From an uncultured Nitratifractor sp. (GTDB lineage Bacteria > Campylobacterota > Campylobacteria > Campylobacterales > Sulfurovaceae), in assembly GCA_947311565.1 (NCBI GenBank), contig CAMZLH010000054.1, positions 1 to 36,945 on the forward strand: a DNA stretch of 36,945 nucleotides, read 5' to 3'. The notes under the pieces were generated by a model. That model did no database searches and had not been told where the DNA came from. It worked only from the letters and a program-made list of their open reading frames with translations. The translations under genes and the position numbers were made by a program. Of the stretch, positions 1 through 9,097 are shown in pieces; positions within the stretch are counted from its first letter, which is position 1, and the number at the start of each line of letters is the position of its first letter.

Positions 1-602
1 TTACACCAACAACAACTTGTACACCAGAGGGTACATACTCTGTAACTCCAGATACAGCACTAAGTGTAGGGACACATACAGTAGTTGCAACAGAGAGTGA
101 TAATGCAGGTAATATTAAAACAACATCAGCAGTTGAACTTACAATAACAGAAACAGAACTAGATCCAGATTATGAAGTAGCACTATCAGTAAGTAAAACA
201 ACATTTATAGATAATGCGCAGAGTTTCTTTGTAACAATAAGAATATCAGAGAAACTAGGTGGAGTAAACACAGGAGATGTAGTTTACTCTATTAATAAAA
301 ATAGTAATATCTCTTTAACATTTGATAATGCATTAACAGCAAATCCATTTGGGCAACTAATTTCAAATGTAGATTTCGAATGGATAGAGACACCATCTAT
401 GTATCAACTTGTATATAGAGGGAATAGCTCTATATTCCCAGCATCAGGACGTCTATATGTTGGTGTAGCAGGAGTCTTTACGCCACCAGATGGTGCTAAA
501 GGTAAATTTATCTTTAAAGTGAATCTAAGAAATGGTTCTGGAGATACTTATGATGGTAACAATGAAGATAGCGATGCTATCTCTTACTCTAGTGTAAACT
601 AG
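1..602 (+). CDS. C-terminal part of a secreted protein with Ig-like repeats (5' truncated)
   Basis: Reading frame 3 is open from the left edge to the TAG at 600-602, giving about 199 residues of a longer protein. The first ~50 residues (motifs TYSV, GTHTVVA, DNAGN) resemble the end of a bacterial Ig-like repeat as found in large surface or adhesin-like proteins. A Thr-rich linker follows, then a ~140-residue C-terminal beta-rich segment containing VALSVSKTTF and ending in ISYSSVN. I recognise no LPXTG, type I secretion or type IX sorting signal, and no terminal beta-barrel. The role is inferred: an exported or surface-attached protein. The start and most of the gene lie outside the window, so the family cannot be fixed. 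Confidence 0.65.
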   Translation, partial: TPTTTCTPEGTYSVTPDTALSVGTHTVVATESDNAGNIKTTSAVELTITETELDPDYEVALSVSKTTFIDNAQSFFVTIRISEKLGGVNTGDVVYSINKNSNISLTFDNALTANPFGQLISNVDFEWIETPSMYQLVYRGNSSIFPASGRLYVGVAGVFTPPDGAKGKFIFKVNLRNGSGDTYDGNNEDSDAISYSSVN

Positions 603-608
603 ATAATT

Positions 609-635
609 GCTGTAGATACTCTTTGTATCTGCAAC
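609..635 (+). terminator. Possible stem-loop terminator after the Ig-like gene
   Basis: An imperfect stem of about 9-10 bp (GTAGATAC paired with GTATCTGC, including one G-U pair) with a TCTTT loop begins 7 bases after the stop codon. The following CTTCTT is only a weak T tract, so termination may be inefficient. Confidence 0.4.
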
Positions 636-979
636 TTCTTAAAGATATCTATTAGTTTAAACTTTTATACTAACTTTACTTTTAACTCTAAGTCTATCTC
701 TTAATAATTGGTACTTTATCTAGTAATAGCATTATAGTTAAAAATAGTACTCTAAAAATTGAAGAAGATTATTTATAGTATGATATAATAAGTTCGATCT
801 TTATATATTAAAATTACTTCATATTCTGTAAAGGCTTAGATTATAGGTAGTTGTAAAAAACTTAAGTTAACCCATAGGTTAATCGATAGTTATTTATAGA
901 TGCATACTATCTCAATACTTTATAGAAAATGTGTAGTCTATATTGTATAATCTGTCTTAAATTAAAATATGGAAAGCTA
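636..979. other. Intergenic region upstream of cvfB
   Basis: About 340 bases without a convincing gene. It holds an extended -10 box (TGATATAAT, 781-789), a palindrome TTAACC-cata-GGTTAA (867-882) and a second -10 box (TATAAT, 946-951). The rest is low-complexity AT-rich sequence. Confidence 0.5.
943..951 (+). promoter_or_regulatory. Candidate -10 box for cvfB
   Basis: TTGTATAAT at 943-951 includes a perfect TATAAT. It would start transcription near 958, about 22 bases before the ATG at 980. An upstream alternative (TGATATAAT, 781-789) would give a leader of about 185 bases. No clear -35 box is visible. Confidence 0.4.
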
Positions 980-1837
980 ATGAATAAAACACAAAACGAA
1001 ACAATAAAAGTGGGAGAGATAAATAGACTCTTAATAAAAAGGGATACAGACTTTGGCTTCTTTTTAGAGGCTAAAGATGAGAGCGAAATTTTACTACCAA
1101 ATTCATATATTATCGAGAGCCAAATGCCTATGGAGTCTTTATTAGATGTTTTTGTTTATACAGATTCAGAAGATAGGATAGTAGCATCTACTAAAATACC
1201 ATATGCAAAACTTGGTGAATTTGGATATTTTACAGCAGTAGATTATAGAAAAATTGGGGCTTTTGTAAACTGGGGTTTGCCAAAAGATCTTTTTGTACCA
1301 CTATCACAACAAACAGAGCGTTTTGAAGTAGGGAAAAAATATATATTAAGAGTATGTCTAGATAAACAAACTAACAGACTATATGGCACACAAAAGATAG
1401 GTAAATATATTAATAGAGATATGAAGGGTCTATTTGTAAAAAAAGAGCTAAATGGATTTGTAATAGCCAAAACCCCACTAGGCTATAAAGTTATAGCCGA
1501 TAACCAATACGAGGGAATGCTATTTAACAACGAAATATATGAAGATATTAAGGTTGGTGATACTAAAGTAGTATATATTAAAAAAGTAAGAGAAGACTAC
1601 AAGCTAGATTTGACCCTAAATCCAATAGGAAAAGCCGATAAAGTATCTAAATCTGAAGATATAATAATTAAAATGCTACAAAGCTCAGGAGGAACACTAC
1701 CTTTTACCTATAAAAGTGATTCAGAGGATATTAGAGCAAAATTTAATATTAGTAAAAAAAGTTTTAAAAGTACACTTACAAAATTAATAGAGTCTAAAAA
1801 AATAGAGCTTACTGAGAGTACAATAGAGTTATTATAA
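980..1837 (+). CDS. cvfB: CvfB-family S1 RNA-binding protein
   Basis: The 285-residue product matches the CvfB/YitL layout: N-terminal S1-like OB-fold modules (VGEINRLLIKRDTDFGFFL near the start, then a second module with GFVIAKTPLGYKVI and YEGMLFNNEI) and a C-terminal winged-helix-like region of about 60 residues (SEDIIIKMLQ, FNISKKSFKSTLTKLIESK). Family members bind RNA and affect expression of virulence or stress genes in firmicutes; the role in this group is unknown. The frame extends upstream to an ATG at 929, but I chose 980 because homologues begin there, GGAAAG precedes it, and a -10 box at 946-951 would lie inside the longer version. Monocistronic by appearance. Confidence 0.85.
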   Translation: MNKTQNETIKVGEINRLLIKRDTDFGFFLEAKDESEILLPNSYIIESQMPMESLLDVFVYTDSEDRIVASTKIPYAKLGEFGYFTAVDYRKIGAFVNWGLPKDLFVPLSQQTERFEVGKKYILRVCLDKQTNRLYGTQKIGKYINRDMKGLFVKKELNGFVIAKTPLGYKVIADNQYEGMLFNNEIYEDIKVGDTKVVYIKKVREDYKLDLTLNPIGKADKVSKSEDIIIKMLQSSGGTLPFTYKSDSEDIRAKFNISKKSFKSTLTKLIESKKIELTESTIELL

Positions 1838-1989
1838 TCATTAACACCATCTAATATAAAATGAGGCCTTTGCTGCTTAGTATATTAGTTGTTGTAATCA
1901 TAAGTTACTACTCCTATAGATATATTTAATTTCCTTTAAATTATAAGAGTAAGTCTATATTTTTTTCTTTCAAAATATATAAACTCTAC

Positions 1990-2008
1990 AAAAAGCTTAA
2001 AGCTTTTT
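1990..2008 (-). terminator. Terminator of the RND efflux operon
   Basis: A perfect 7-bp stem AAAAAGC/GCTTTTT with a 5-base loop lies about 20 bases past the stop codon of the permease gene. A and T runs at both ends make it potentially bidirectional, so it could also end cvfB transcripts. Confidence 0.7.
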
Positions 2009-2029
2009 GTATTGAGCTTTAATCTAACT

Positions 2030-3763
2030 CTATCTTGTTATAGATACATTCTTAAGGTCATGGTGAATTGGGTTTTCGTCATCTTCATCCATCGCTTTTG
2101 CTCCATCTAGTAGTATAGGAACAAAAATTAAAGATACAAATACTGCTGCTACTGTTCCAGAGATTAGCGCAACTCCTAAACCTCCAAATATTGGGTCTCC
2201 TGCTAGTAGTGCTGAGCCTAATATAATTGCAACTGCAGTTAGTAAAATTGGTTTTGCTCTTGTTGCACTCGATACTGCTATTGCTCTTCTTTTCTCCATG
2301 CCGTGAGCCTCTATTAAAGACTTTGCAAAGTCTATAAGAAGTAGTGAGTTTCTTGAGCTAATTCCCATTAGGGCAATAAAGCCAATAAGGCTTGTTGCTG
2401 TTAAGAAAAATACATCTGTAGTTACTAAATTTGCCACCCAGTGACCAACAATAACACCAATTATAGATAAAAAGCTACCTGCTAATACAATTCCACTTAA
2501 GGCGAAGCTTTTGTAGTAGATTACTAGCAGTAGAAATATTAGAACTAAAGCACCTATAAATGCTCCACCTAAGTCTCTAAATGTGTCTAGAGATACTTTC
2601 ATCTCTCCATCCCATCTAAGTAGATATTTTTTACCCGTTTTTTTATCTGTTAAGTGTAGATCGAACATATATGTTGTTATGCCTGGGTCTTTCTCTACCT
2701 TGTAACCTTTTTTACTAAAGTACTCTATCATTTTATCTCTTGCTTCAAGTAGTGGGTATACTTGCGACTCATTATCTGTTTCGGCTATTACATTAATAAG
2801 GCGTTTTAAATCTTTATGCATAATCATTGAATTAGAGTTTGTCTCTTTTATATCTACCACCTCTGTAAGTGGTACAAGCATACCTTTTTGATTCATTAAG
2901 TTCATAGAGCCTAATTTACTCTGCAGAGCCTCTTTAGTACTATTTTCAAACTTTTTTGTATCTTGACTTAGAGATAGAAATATATCTATCTGTCCAGCTT
3001 CGGTTTTAGAGTTTTTATGAGCAATTGCCATACCTTCGAAAGCAAGATAGATAATTTTATTAACCTGATCAACACTTAATCCACTTCTTGCTATTTTGTC
3101 GTTATTTGGAATAAGGCTATACTTTTTAAATATATCATCTGCCATAATATCTACATCTACAACCTTAGTTGTATTGCCTAAAACTTTTGCTGTCTCTAAG
3201 GCTAACTCTCTAATTTTATCTAAATCATCACCAGTTACCTCTACAACAATAGACGCCATTGTCGGAGGACCTGCAGGCTGCTCTATAAACTTAATAACAC
3301 TACCTTTAACCAAAGGCTCACACTCTTTTTTAATTACTGGGCGTAAGCGACTAACCATTGAGAAACTCTTCTCATCTCTTTCATGTTTATCTGTTAAGTT
3401 TACCGAAATCTCTGCAACATTTTCGCTACTTTTCATACTAGCACCTTTAACAAGACCTGCATAGTCTAGTGGAACACCCTCTCCCACATAAAGTACCATA
3501 TTGGTTATCTCTTTTTCGCTTTTTAGCTTATCTATAACACACTGTGCTACCTGCTTTGTCTGCTCTTTAGAGCTACCATTTGGTGTATCTACATAAACAG
3601 AGTATGTATTATCACTCTTACCTGGTAGCATTCTTGCTTTGACTAGATCTGCTGGTATCATTAAAACAGATAGAACCAATGCAACCAGAGTTAAAACAAT
3701 TACCATAAATTTTTTACTTTTCGATTGTAGTATGTTATATACTATATTTTCTAAATTACCCAT
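2030..3763 (-). CDS. RND efflux permease, C-terminal half
   Basis: 577 residues correspond to the second half of an AcrB-type resistance-nodulation-division transporter. They comprise an amphipathic linker, TM7 (around residues 18-40, VIVLTLVALVLSVLMIP), a large periplasmic domain (about 45-385), then TM8-TM12. The TM10 region reads SSRNSLLLIDFAKSL (about 469-483), with Arg where AcrB has the proton-relay Lys940; Arg here is common in related exporters. The ATG directly follows the TAG of the N-terminal half in the same frame, so the two would form one 1112-residue protein without that stop. GAGGAG nine bases upstream can serve as its ribosome-binding site. The substrate cannot be told from sequence. 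Confidence 0.88.
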   Translation of the reverse strand: MGNLENIVYNILQSKSKKFMVIVLTLVALVLSVLMIPADLVKARMLPGKSDNTYSVYVDTPNGSSKEQTKQVAQCVIDKLKSEKEITNMVLYVGEGVPLDYAGLVKGASMKSSENVAEISVNLTDKHERDEKSFSMVSRLRPVIKKECEPLVKGSVIKFIEQPAGPPTMASIVVEVTGDDLDKIRELALETAKVLGNTTKVVDVDIMADDIFKKYSLIPNNDKIARSGLSVDQVNKIIYLAFEGMAIAHKNSKTEAGQIDIFLSLSQDTKKFENSTKEALQSKLGSMNLMNQKGMLVPLTEVVDIKETNSNSMIMHKDLKRLINVIAETDNESQVYPLLEARDKMIEYFSKKGYKVEKDPGITTYMFDLHLTDKKTGKKYLLRWDGEMKVSLDTFRDLGGAFIGALVLIFLLLVIYYKSFALSGIVLAGSFLSIIGVIVGHWVANLVTTDVFFLTATSLIGFIALMGISSRNSLLLIDFAKSLIEAHGMEKRRAIAVSSATRAKPILLTAVAIILGSALLAGDPIFGGLGVALISGTVAAVFVSLIFVPILLDGAKAMDEDDENPIHHDLKNVSITR

Positions 3764-5371
3764 CTACTTAGTCTCCTCTTTACTCTTGTGCTGTTTATGC
3801 TTTGGCTTTTTAAGCAATTTATAACTTAAATATGGTGTAAATATATATGCAATAAACAAAGATGCAATAAGTGCTACAGGAACATTTAGTGGTATTGGTT
3901 TCATAAATGAACCCATCATTCCTCCAACAAACATCATTGGAACCATAGTTAATATAATTGCTAATGTTGCAACATTTGTTGGTGCTCCAATTTCGTCTGT
4001 TGCCTCTACAAGCAATACATCCATCTCTTTCTCATCTACATCGTGTGCATGTAGGTGTCTATGAATATTTTCAATAACAATAATAGCTGCATCAACCAAT
4101 AGCCCCAAAGAGAGCAAGAAGGCAAATAGAGTAATACGGTTTATCGTCTGCCCACCCATAAATGCAATAAATAGTGTAATTGCCAAAATTGCAGGAACTG
4201 TAAATGTAACAATAATTGACTCTTTAAATCCAAGTGCAAATACAAGCATTACTGCAATAATTAAAATTGTTATAAGTAGATGTTGAACCAACTCATTAAC
4301 TGCTTCATTTGCTCTCTCTCCATAATCTCTTGTTACTAAATAACCAATACCCTCTTTTCCAAGCTCCTCTTTATACTCTTCAAAATACTTCTCTACATCT
4401 TTTGCAACATAAACTGCATTAGTTCCAGCAAGTTTAGATACTGTAATTGTAACTTGCTCTTTTTGAGCAATATATTTGCCATCTTTCTCATTCTTATCTT
4501 TCATATCAATATATGATTTTTTAAAGTTTTGGTAATCTATTCCTCTCTCAACCTTTGCAACATCTTTTAGATATATTGGCGAACCCATATATGAAGCTAC
4601 AATTACATTTTGTAAATCTCTTACGCTCTCGATTGCATTTTTAACACCAAAAACAACTAACTTATTACCTTTTGTTCTACCCTTTACATCTGGAACATCA
4701 ACAGCAATTGACTGAACTGATTTCATTATCTGACCCATAGATAGATTATAAGCAGATAGTTTACCCATATCAACTTCTATATTAAATTGTGGCTTATGAG
4801 AGCCTTTGAGTGTTGTCTTTGCTACATTAGGAAGTGCATTTAAGTCTTGTTGCATTTTACGCATAATATCATATAGCTTCTCATAATTTACTTTTTGGCT
4901 ATCTTTAGAGTATAGAGCAACTGTTACGATTGGAATATCGATATCAATATCAAAAGGTTTAACTAAAGGTTGCATTGTACCTTTTGGCATCTGATCCATA
5001 TTTTGCATAACTTTATCATAAAGCTTAAGGTTAGAGTCTTCTCTTCTCTCTCCAATTTTATACTGAATATTTACAATACCTACATTATCCATTGCCATTC
5101 CATAGATATGTTCAATTCCTTTAACCTCTCTTAATCTTCTCTCTAGAGGGTTTACTATAACTTTTTCAACCTCAGATGCAGTAGCACCTGGTAGTGGAAC
5201 AATTACTGCACCACCACTAATGGCAATTTGGGGGTCCTCTTCTCTTGGCATTACTTGCAACGATATAAATCCTAGCAGAAGCAGAGCAATACCAAGAAGT
5301 GCAGTTAATGGATTCTTTAAAAACCCTTTAGCTAACTTTCCTGCTACATCTTTGGGCTCATAGTTAATCAT
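3764..5371 (-). CDS. RND efflux permease, N-terminal half
   Basis: 535 residues cover TM1 (about 19-41, ending in the typical QVMPREEDP), the first periplasmic porter/docking domain (motifs VPLPGATASEVEKVI, NPLERRL) and TM2-TM6. TM4 carries GLLVDAAIIVIEN; the Asp near residue 427 is equivalent to AcrB Asp407, while the adjacent Asp408 is Ala, as also seen in CusA-type pumps. The protein ends in a basic cytoplasmic tail (KKPKHKQHKSKEETK) at the point where intact RND pumps continue through the TM6-TM7 linker. Together with the next gene it should form the inner-membrane proton-driven pump. Its ATG overlaps the adaptor gene's stop by 4 bp, implying coupled translation. Confidence 0.9.
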   Translation of the reverse strand: MINYEPKDVAGKLAKGFLKNPLTALLGIALLLLGFISLQVMPREEDPQIAISGGAVIVPLPGATASEVEKVIVNPLERRLREVKGIEHIYGMAMDNVGIVNIQYKIGERREDSNLKLYDKVMQNMDQMPKGTMQPLVKPFDIDIDIPIVTVALYSKDSQKVNYEKLYDIMRKMQQDLNALPNVAKTTLKGSHKPQFNIEVDMGKLSAYNLSMGQIMKSVQSIAVDVPDVKGRTKGNKLVVFGVKNAIESVRDLQNVIVASYMGSPIYLKDVAKVERGIDYQNFKKSYIDMKDKNEKDGKYIAQKEQVTITVSKLAGTNAVYVAKDVEKYFEEYKEELGKEGIGYLVTRDYGERANEAVNELVQHLLITILIIAVMLVFALGFKESIIVTFTVPAILAITLFIAFMGGQTINRITLFAFLLSLGLLVDAAIIVIENIHRHLHAHDVDEKEMDVLLVEATDEIGAPTNVATLAIILTMVPMMFVGGMMGSFMKPIPLNVPVALIASLFIAYIFTPYLSYKLLKKPKHKQHKSKEETK

Positions 5372-6168
5372 TTACCATCTCCTATGTAGATCTTTGCATA
5401 CATACCAGGAAATATTGTTCTGTCACCTTTGTTAAATTTAACTTTTACTCTAAATTTATGTGTCATTGGGTTAGAAGCTGGAATTATTGCGGCAATTTGC
5501 CCCTCGCCTTTATAGACAGCAGATGGTATCTCTACAGTTACTTTTTTACCAATTTTAATATTTTTAAGATCACTCTCACTAATTTCTGTTGTAATTTTTA
5601 AAGAGCTTAAATCTGTTAAAACAAGTGCTGGCATACCAGGTATAGAGATCTCTCCCTCTTTAGCCATTTTTCTAACAATTACTCCATCATTTGGTGCTTT
5701 AATTTTTAAATATCTATATTGATTTAGGACCTCTTCTCTTTGTGCTTTTGCTTGTGCAACTTGCTTCTGTGCAATCTTTACCATATCTCTCATATTTCTA
5801 GCTGCTAGCTCTAAATTTTCTAAATCAAACTTAGATACCATACCCTTTTTATGAAGTCTTTTATTTCTTGCAAGGTTAGTTAAAACATTGTTTAGTTGGT
5901 TCTTATTCATCTGTAAAGCTAGTTGCGCTTGAGATATACCTAAATCTACTTGACGCTTAGCAGAATCTATCTCTTTAGAGTCAATCTCATACAGAGGATC
6001 TCCTTTTTTAACCATATCACCCTCTGAAACTTTCATATTTTTTATAAAGCCCATAAATCTACTTGTTATCATCTTTTGATTATCACTAGTAACTGACCCG
6101 CTAAGCTCTAAATTCAGAGCCATTGCCGAATTTATAAGTAAAATTGTACCTAAAATTAATCTCTTCAT
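5368..6168 (-). CDS. RND efflux periplasmic adaptor (membrane fusion protein)
   Basis: The 266-residue product has an N-terminal signal peptide (MKRLILGTILLINSAMA). A first half-lipoyl segment follows (GFIKNMKVSEGDMVKKGDP), then a long alpha-hairpin (about residues 60-140), the second lipoyl half (IKAPNDGVIVRKMAKEGE) and a beta-barrel domain (KITTEISESDLKNIKIG to FPGMYAKIYIG). It would bridge the inner-membrane permease and the TolC-like channel. It is short for the family (usually 350-400 residues), with little or no membrane-proximal domain. I chose the ATG at 6168 over 6186 because AAGGGG sits six bases before it and the resulting Met-Lys-Arg start gives a normal signal peptide. It lies 10 bases after the outer-membrane gene. 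Confidence 0.88.
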   Translation of the reverse strand: MKRLILGTILLINSAMALNLELSGSVTSDNQKMITSRFMGFIKNMKVSEGDMVKKGDPLYEIDSKEIDSAKRQVDLGISQAQLALQMNKNQLNNVLTNLARNKRLHKKGMVSKFDLENLELAARNMRDMVKIAQKQVAQAKAQREEVLNQYRYLKIKAPNDGVIVRKMAKEGEISIPGMPALVLTDLSSLKITTEISESDLKNIKIGKKVTVEIPSAVYKGEGQIAAIIPASNPMTHKFRVKVKFNKGDRTIFPGMYAKIYIGDGK

Positions 6169-6178
6169 ATGCATCCCC

Positions 6179-7594
6179 TTAACCATTAATTAAATTTTGT
6201 AACTCTAACACTTTTGCATTTCTCTTGTTTTTAACCTCTAAAAGTCTCATTAGCTTCTCTACCTCTAAAGATTGTTTTATTAACAAATCTGTAATAGATG
6301 CGACACCCTCTTTATATTTAGCTTTATAAGTTTCATAAACTTTTTTAGAGAACTTATATTGCTTTTGATAACTTCTAACTTGTGAAGTCAAAGTCTTAAC
6401 CTCTGACTTTAGTTTACTAGCCTTTAACCATAAACCTTTTTTAGCTAAAATCACTTGTGTAGATACCTTAAGATAGTTTGTTTTAGCCTTCTCTAAAGAT
6501 GCTTTATCTGCTCCACCATTAAATAGATTCATCTTAGCTTGAACACCAACTGTATAGAAATCTTTTTTACTTATTTGATCTGGTATTAATTTATGATCAG
6601 CATATCCATACTCTGCAAATGCGCCTACTGTCGGCTTAGACTTAGCTTTCTCTATCTCTATAGCATCTTTTGTAATAGAGCGACCAAGTCTCGCTTTGGC
6701 AATATCTAGATTACTACTCTCTAATATCTCTTTAGTCACTACCGGGACTTTCGGAGAGTGTTTAGGTGCTATGATGCTACTAACATTATCATTTAATAAG
6801 AAAGATATAAAGTGATAAGCTAACTTCTTATTTAACTTAGCTTCATCTAGCATTGCATCTACTTCAGCAAGCTTTGCATCTACTTCTAGATAGTCTGTCT
6901 CTACTGCATAACCCTCTTTTTGCATCTCTTTTATGACTCTTTTTAATTTAGCTACATTTTTTTTGATACTAACTAAATTAGATATAAAGTTATTGACCAG
7001 AGCTACATCGTAAAATGCCTTTTTAAGCTCATACTTTTTAAGGTTTAGAACTTTTTGAGTATCATATTGACTAAGTTCATATAGTTTTGTTGTAATCTTT
7101 TTATAATTACCAAGCATTCCACCAGTATATATAGGTACCTGATAACTAAATTTCGTAATAAAATGATTTACTGCGGTTGGATAGTTTAAATCTTTTGGTT
7201 GTATTGCTAAAATAGATGGACCAGCTTCTCCTAAACCCTGTGAAAATGCACCAAAATTACCATTTGCAGCTTGTGCACCCTGCCCTATTGCACCCATAAA
7301 ATCAGAGAAACCAAAATCGCCAAATGTTGCCTCTCTACTTTGAAGCTTAAATCCAAAAACATTACCAGCATCATTAGAGCGAAGTGCAGTTATTGTTAAA
7401 TCTAAAGTACCAAGCCTCTTAGCTTTAACTGCTGTTATATCATAAAACTTCATACTCTCTTCATACTTTGCTACCTGAACCTCTAAGTTTGAACTCTCTA
7501 ATATATCTAATGCTCTGCTTAAAGATAATCTCTTTATGCCAGCATTTAGAGTCATTGTTGCTACGATAGTAATAAAAATAAATAGTCTCAACAC
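6179..7594 (-). CDS. TolC-family outer-membrane efflux channel
   Basis: 471 residues with a signal peptide (LRLFIFITIVATMTLNAG) and the two-fold OEP architecture. The first helical repeat (ALDILESSNLEVQVAKYE) is followed by a Gly/Phe-rich insert (about 70-125), strand residues (KFSYQVPIYTGGML), long coiled helices, and a second repeat (NLDIAKARLGRSI to VGVQAKMNLFNGG, SITDLLIKQSLEVEKL). It forms the trimeric duct through the outer membrane for the adaptor and pump downstream. There is no ATG: GTG at 7594 or TTG at 7591 are the possible starts, both just after AAGGGGG; TTG has the better spacing. First gene of the efflux operon, with about 265 bases of AT-rich upstream sequence. Confidence 0.88.
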   Translation of the reverse strand: MLRLFIFITIVATMTLNAGIKRLSLSRALDILESSNLEVQVAKYEESMKFYDITAVKAKRLGTLDLTITALRSNDAGNVFGFKLQSREATFGDFGFSDFMGAIGQGAQAANGNFGAFSQGLGEAGPSILAIQPKDLNYPTAVNHFITKFSYQVPIYTGGMLGNYKKITTKLYELSQYDTQKVLNLKKYELKKAFYDVALVNNFISNLVSIKKNVAKLKRVIKEMQKEGYAVETDYLEVDAKLAEVDAMLDEAKLNKKLAYHFISFLLNDNVSSIIAPKHSPKVPVVTKEILESSNLDIAKARLGRSITKDAIEIEKAKSKPTVGAFAEYGYADHKLIPDQISKKDFYTVGVQAKMNLFNGGADKASLEKAKTNYLKVSTQVILAKKGLWLKASKLKSEVKTLTSQVRSYQKQYKFSKKVYETYKAKYKEGVASITDLLIKQSLEVEKLMRLLEVKNKRNAKVLELQNLING

Positions 7595-7791
7595 TATACC
7601 CCCTTAAAATTTTTTCAATATTAACATAAAGTCAATATTTTTTAACTAAATTAAGATAATTACTCAAATTAATTTATTTTTTTATAACATAAATACACTT
7701 AAATTATTTAAATATAGTAGAGCTACTCTATAAATCATCTATCTATAGTAACTTATGTTTACTATATTGTTTAATTTATTAGCACATAGAT

Positions 7792-7814
7792 ATTACCTCA
7801 CTAAGTCAATAGAT
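7792..7814. repeat. Dispersed intergenic motif, copy 1
   Basis: ATTA followed by CCTCACTAAGTCAATAGAT. The 19-base core recurs exactly at 30482-30500, and diverged copies flank the leader of the sugar phosphomutase gene (29007-29060). Here it lies about 200 bases upstream of the efflux operon and 50 bases past the end of the polysaccharide operon. Confidence 0.6.
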
Positions 7815-7862
7815 GTAGTAGAAGCTAATTATTCTCTATATTTTTAGTTTGTACTAATGTAA

Positions 7863-9020
7863 TTAAAATCTCATAGATAATGATATTGATCCTTTTGCAA
7901 ATGATGGACCTTTTTTCTTTCTCCAGAAAAATCTAGTTGGAGTATAGTAGTTGGAGTACATTATTGTTAATCTTCTTTTTTTACTATCTTTCCAGCCAAA
8001 TGAGAAAGCATAATCTGGCTCTTGAGATGTCTGCTTATTAAGCTTAGAGTATAGATATACAGAACCCGAGGCATAAAACTTTTTATATATAAACCCTTTT
8101 AGTGAAAGTGTTAATTGGTCTTGTGATGTATGCAGATACCTTTTATACTGTACAGAGCCTAATAGTTTATATATTTTTTTACTTGCAGATAGAGATAGAT
8201 AAGCTTTTTTAGACTTAGGAGTATACTTTAAAGATCCTCTTAAACTAACATCTTTTATCTTAGTTTTATAAGATAAGTCCCAAGTACCTGAACTAAAATT
8301 AAATCTATTATATCCACTATCTGGGCTAAATTTATTATCAGAGTAGTTTGAATAGACTAAACTCCAAGTATCTTGATGCCAATCAGAATAACCAAACGTA
8401 TAAGAGAAATCTGGCTCATAATATTTATTGTGCACACTATTTAATGTTTTTGCAAATGTTGCTCCAATAAAAAAATATTTTATAGGAGAGATATTAAGAG
8501 TTAGCTTTGCTTGCTCTCTACCACTATCTTCACCTATAATATTCTCTAAAGATGTAGAGTAACCTAAAGAGTAGCTAAACCACTTACTTAATGGCTTAAA
8601 AAATCTCTTTTTCATCTCTTTATCTTTAACTAATTTATTAGACTTTTGCTTAGATTTTTTACTATTAGTACTATTAAAATTGTTAGAGTTAAGAACTTTT
8701 CTTCTAGATTGTTTCTCCACACTCTCTTTACGGCTCTCCATCTCACTATCTATCTCATTTTGCATAAATAGTGATAGCTCATCACTCATCTCTTCTAACT
8801 CTTTAATATTCGCTATATCTACAACTATATCCTCTCTTTTTTGAGTCAAATTTTTATCTAAGAGAATAGTTTTACTATTACTACTATTTTTATCACTACT
8901 TACATTTGAATCTGCTCTACTGTTATTATCTATCTCTTTAAATATTGAGGCTATTGATTTATCTATAATCCACTGGCTATTTAGTGCTTTTTTTGCTAAT
9001 TCCCTGCTTCTTTTTTGCAC
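7863..9020 (-). CDS. Outer-membrane beta-barrel domain, probably expressed as a frameshift fusion
   Basis: 385 residues counted from the only start-like codon, GTG at 9020. The first ~140 residues are Lys/Glu/Ser-rich and helical. The rest is a run of amphipathic beta-strands with many Tyr/Trp/Ser (YSLGYSTSLEN, YTFGYSDWHQDTWSLVYSNY, GTWDLSYKTKI) and ends in SISLSMRF, a C-terminal Phe typical of BAM-inserted barrels. Size and pattern recall YaiO-like barrels, but I am not certain of the family. An outer-membrane protein needs a signal peptide and this frame has none; there is no ATG or good ribosome-binding site. The frame stays open upstream to 9149 and overlaps the end of the DUF3131 gene, so a -1 shift at the A10 run would fuse them into about 1414 residues. 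Likely role: the export pore or anchor for the polysaccharide. Confidence 0.7.
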   Translation of the reverse strand: MQKRSRELAKKALNSQWIIDKSIASIFKEIDNNSRADSNVSSDKNSSNSKTILLDKNLTQKREDIVVDIANIKELEEMSDELSLFMQNEIDSEMESRKESVEKQSRRKVLNSNNFNSTNSKKSKQKSNKLVKDKEMKKRFFKPLSKWFSYSLGYSTSLENIIGEDSGREQAKLTLNISPIKYFFIGATFAKTLNSVHNKYYEPDFSYTFGYSDWHQDTWSLVYSNYSDNKFSPDSGYNRFNFSSGTWDLSYKTKIKDVSLRGSLKYTPKSKKAYLSLSASKKIYKLLGSVQYKRYLHTSQDQLTLSLKGFIYKKFYASGSVYLYSKLNKQTSQEPDYAFSFGWKDSKKRRLTIMYSNYYTPTRFFWRKKKGPSFAKGSISLSMRF

Positions 9021-9097
9021 TAACTCTTTTGCTAACTTTAGTGCCTTTAATCTCTTTTGGGCTAGCTTTTTCTCTTCTATAATCTTTTGTAATAGGG

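Noticed and set aside
1-600. Possible CRISPR or tandem DNA repeat from the ACA/ACT-rich text at the left edge
   Set aside because: The pattern is Thr-rich coding sequence of Ig-like domains, with no regular spacer-repeat structure.
929-979. Longer start for the CvfB gene at ATG 929
   Set aside because: It adds a Cys/Ile-rich stretch absent from the family, overlaps the TATAAT at 946-951, and the ATG at 980 has a purine-rich site before it.
3096-3464. 122-codon open frame on the plus strand inside the RND permease
   Set aside because: It lies antisense to a well-conserved gene, its product is low-complexity and Ser/Leu-rich, and it has no ribosome-binding site or family match.
7595-7862. Search for a small gene or clear promoter before the efflux operon
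   Set aside because: Only AT-rich sequence with several equally poor -10 candidates; apart from the repeat motif I could not single out a site.
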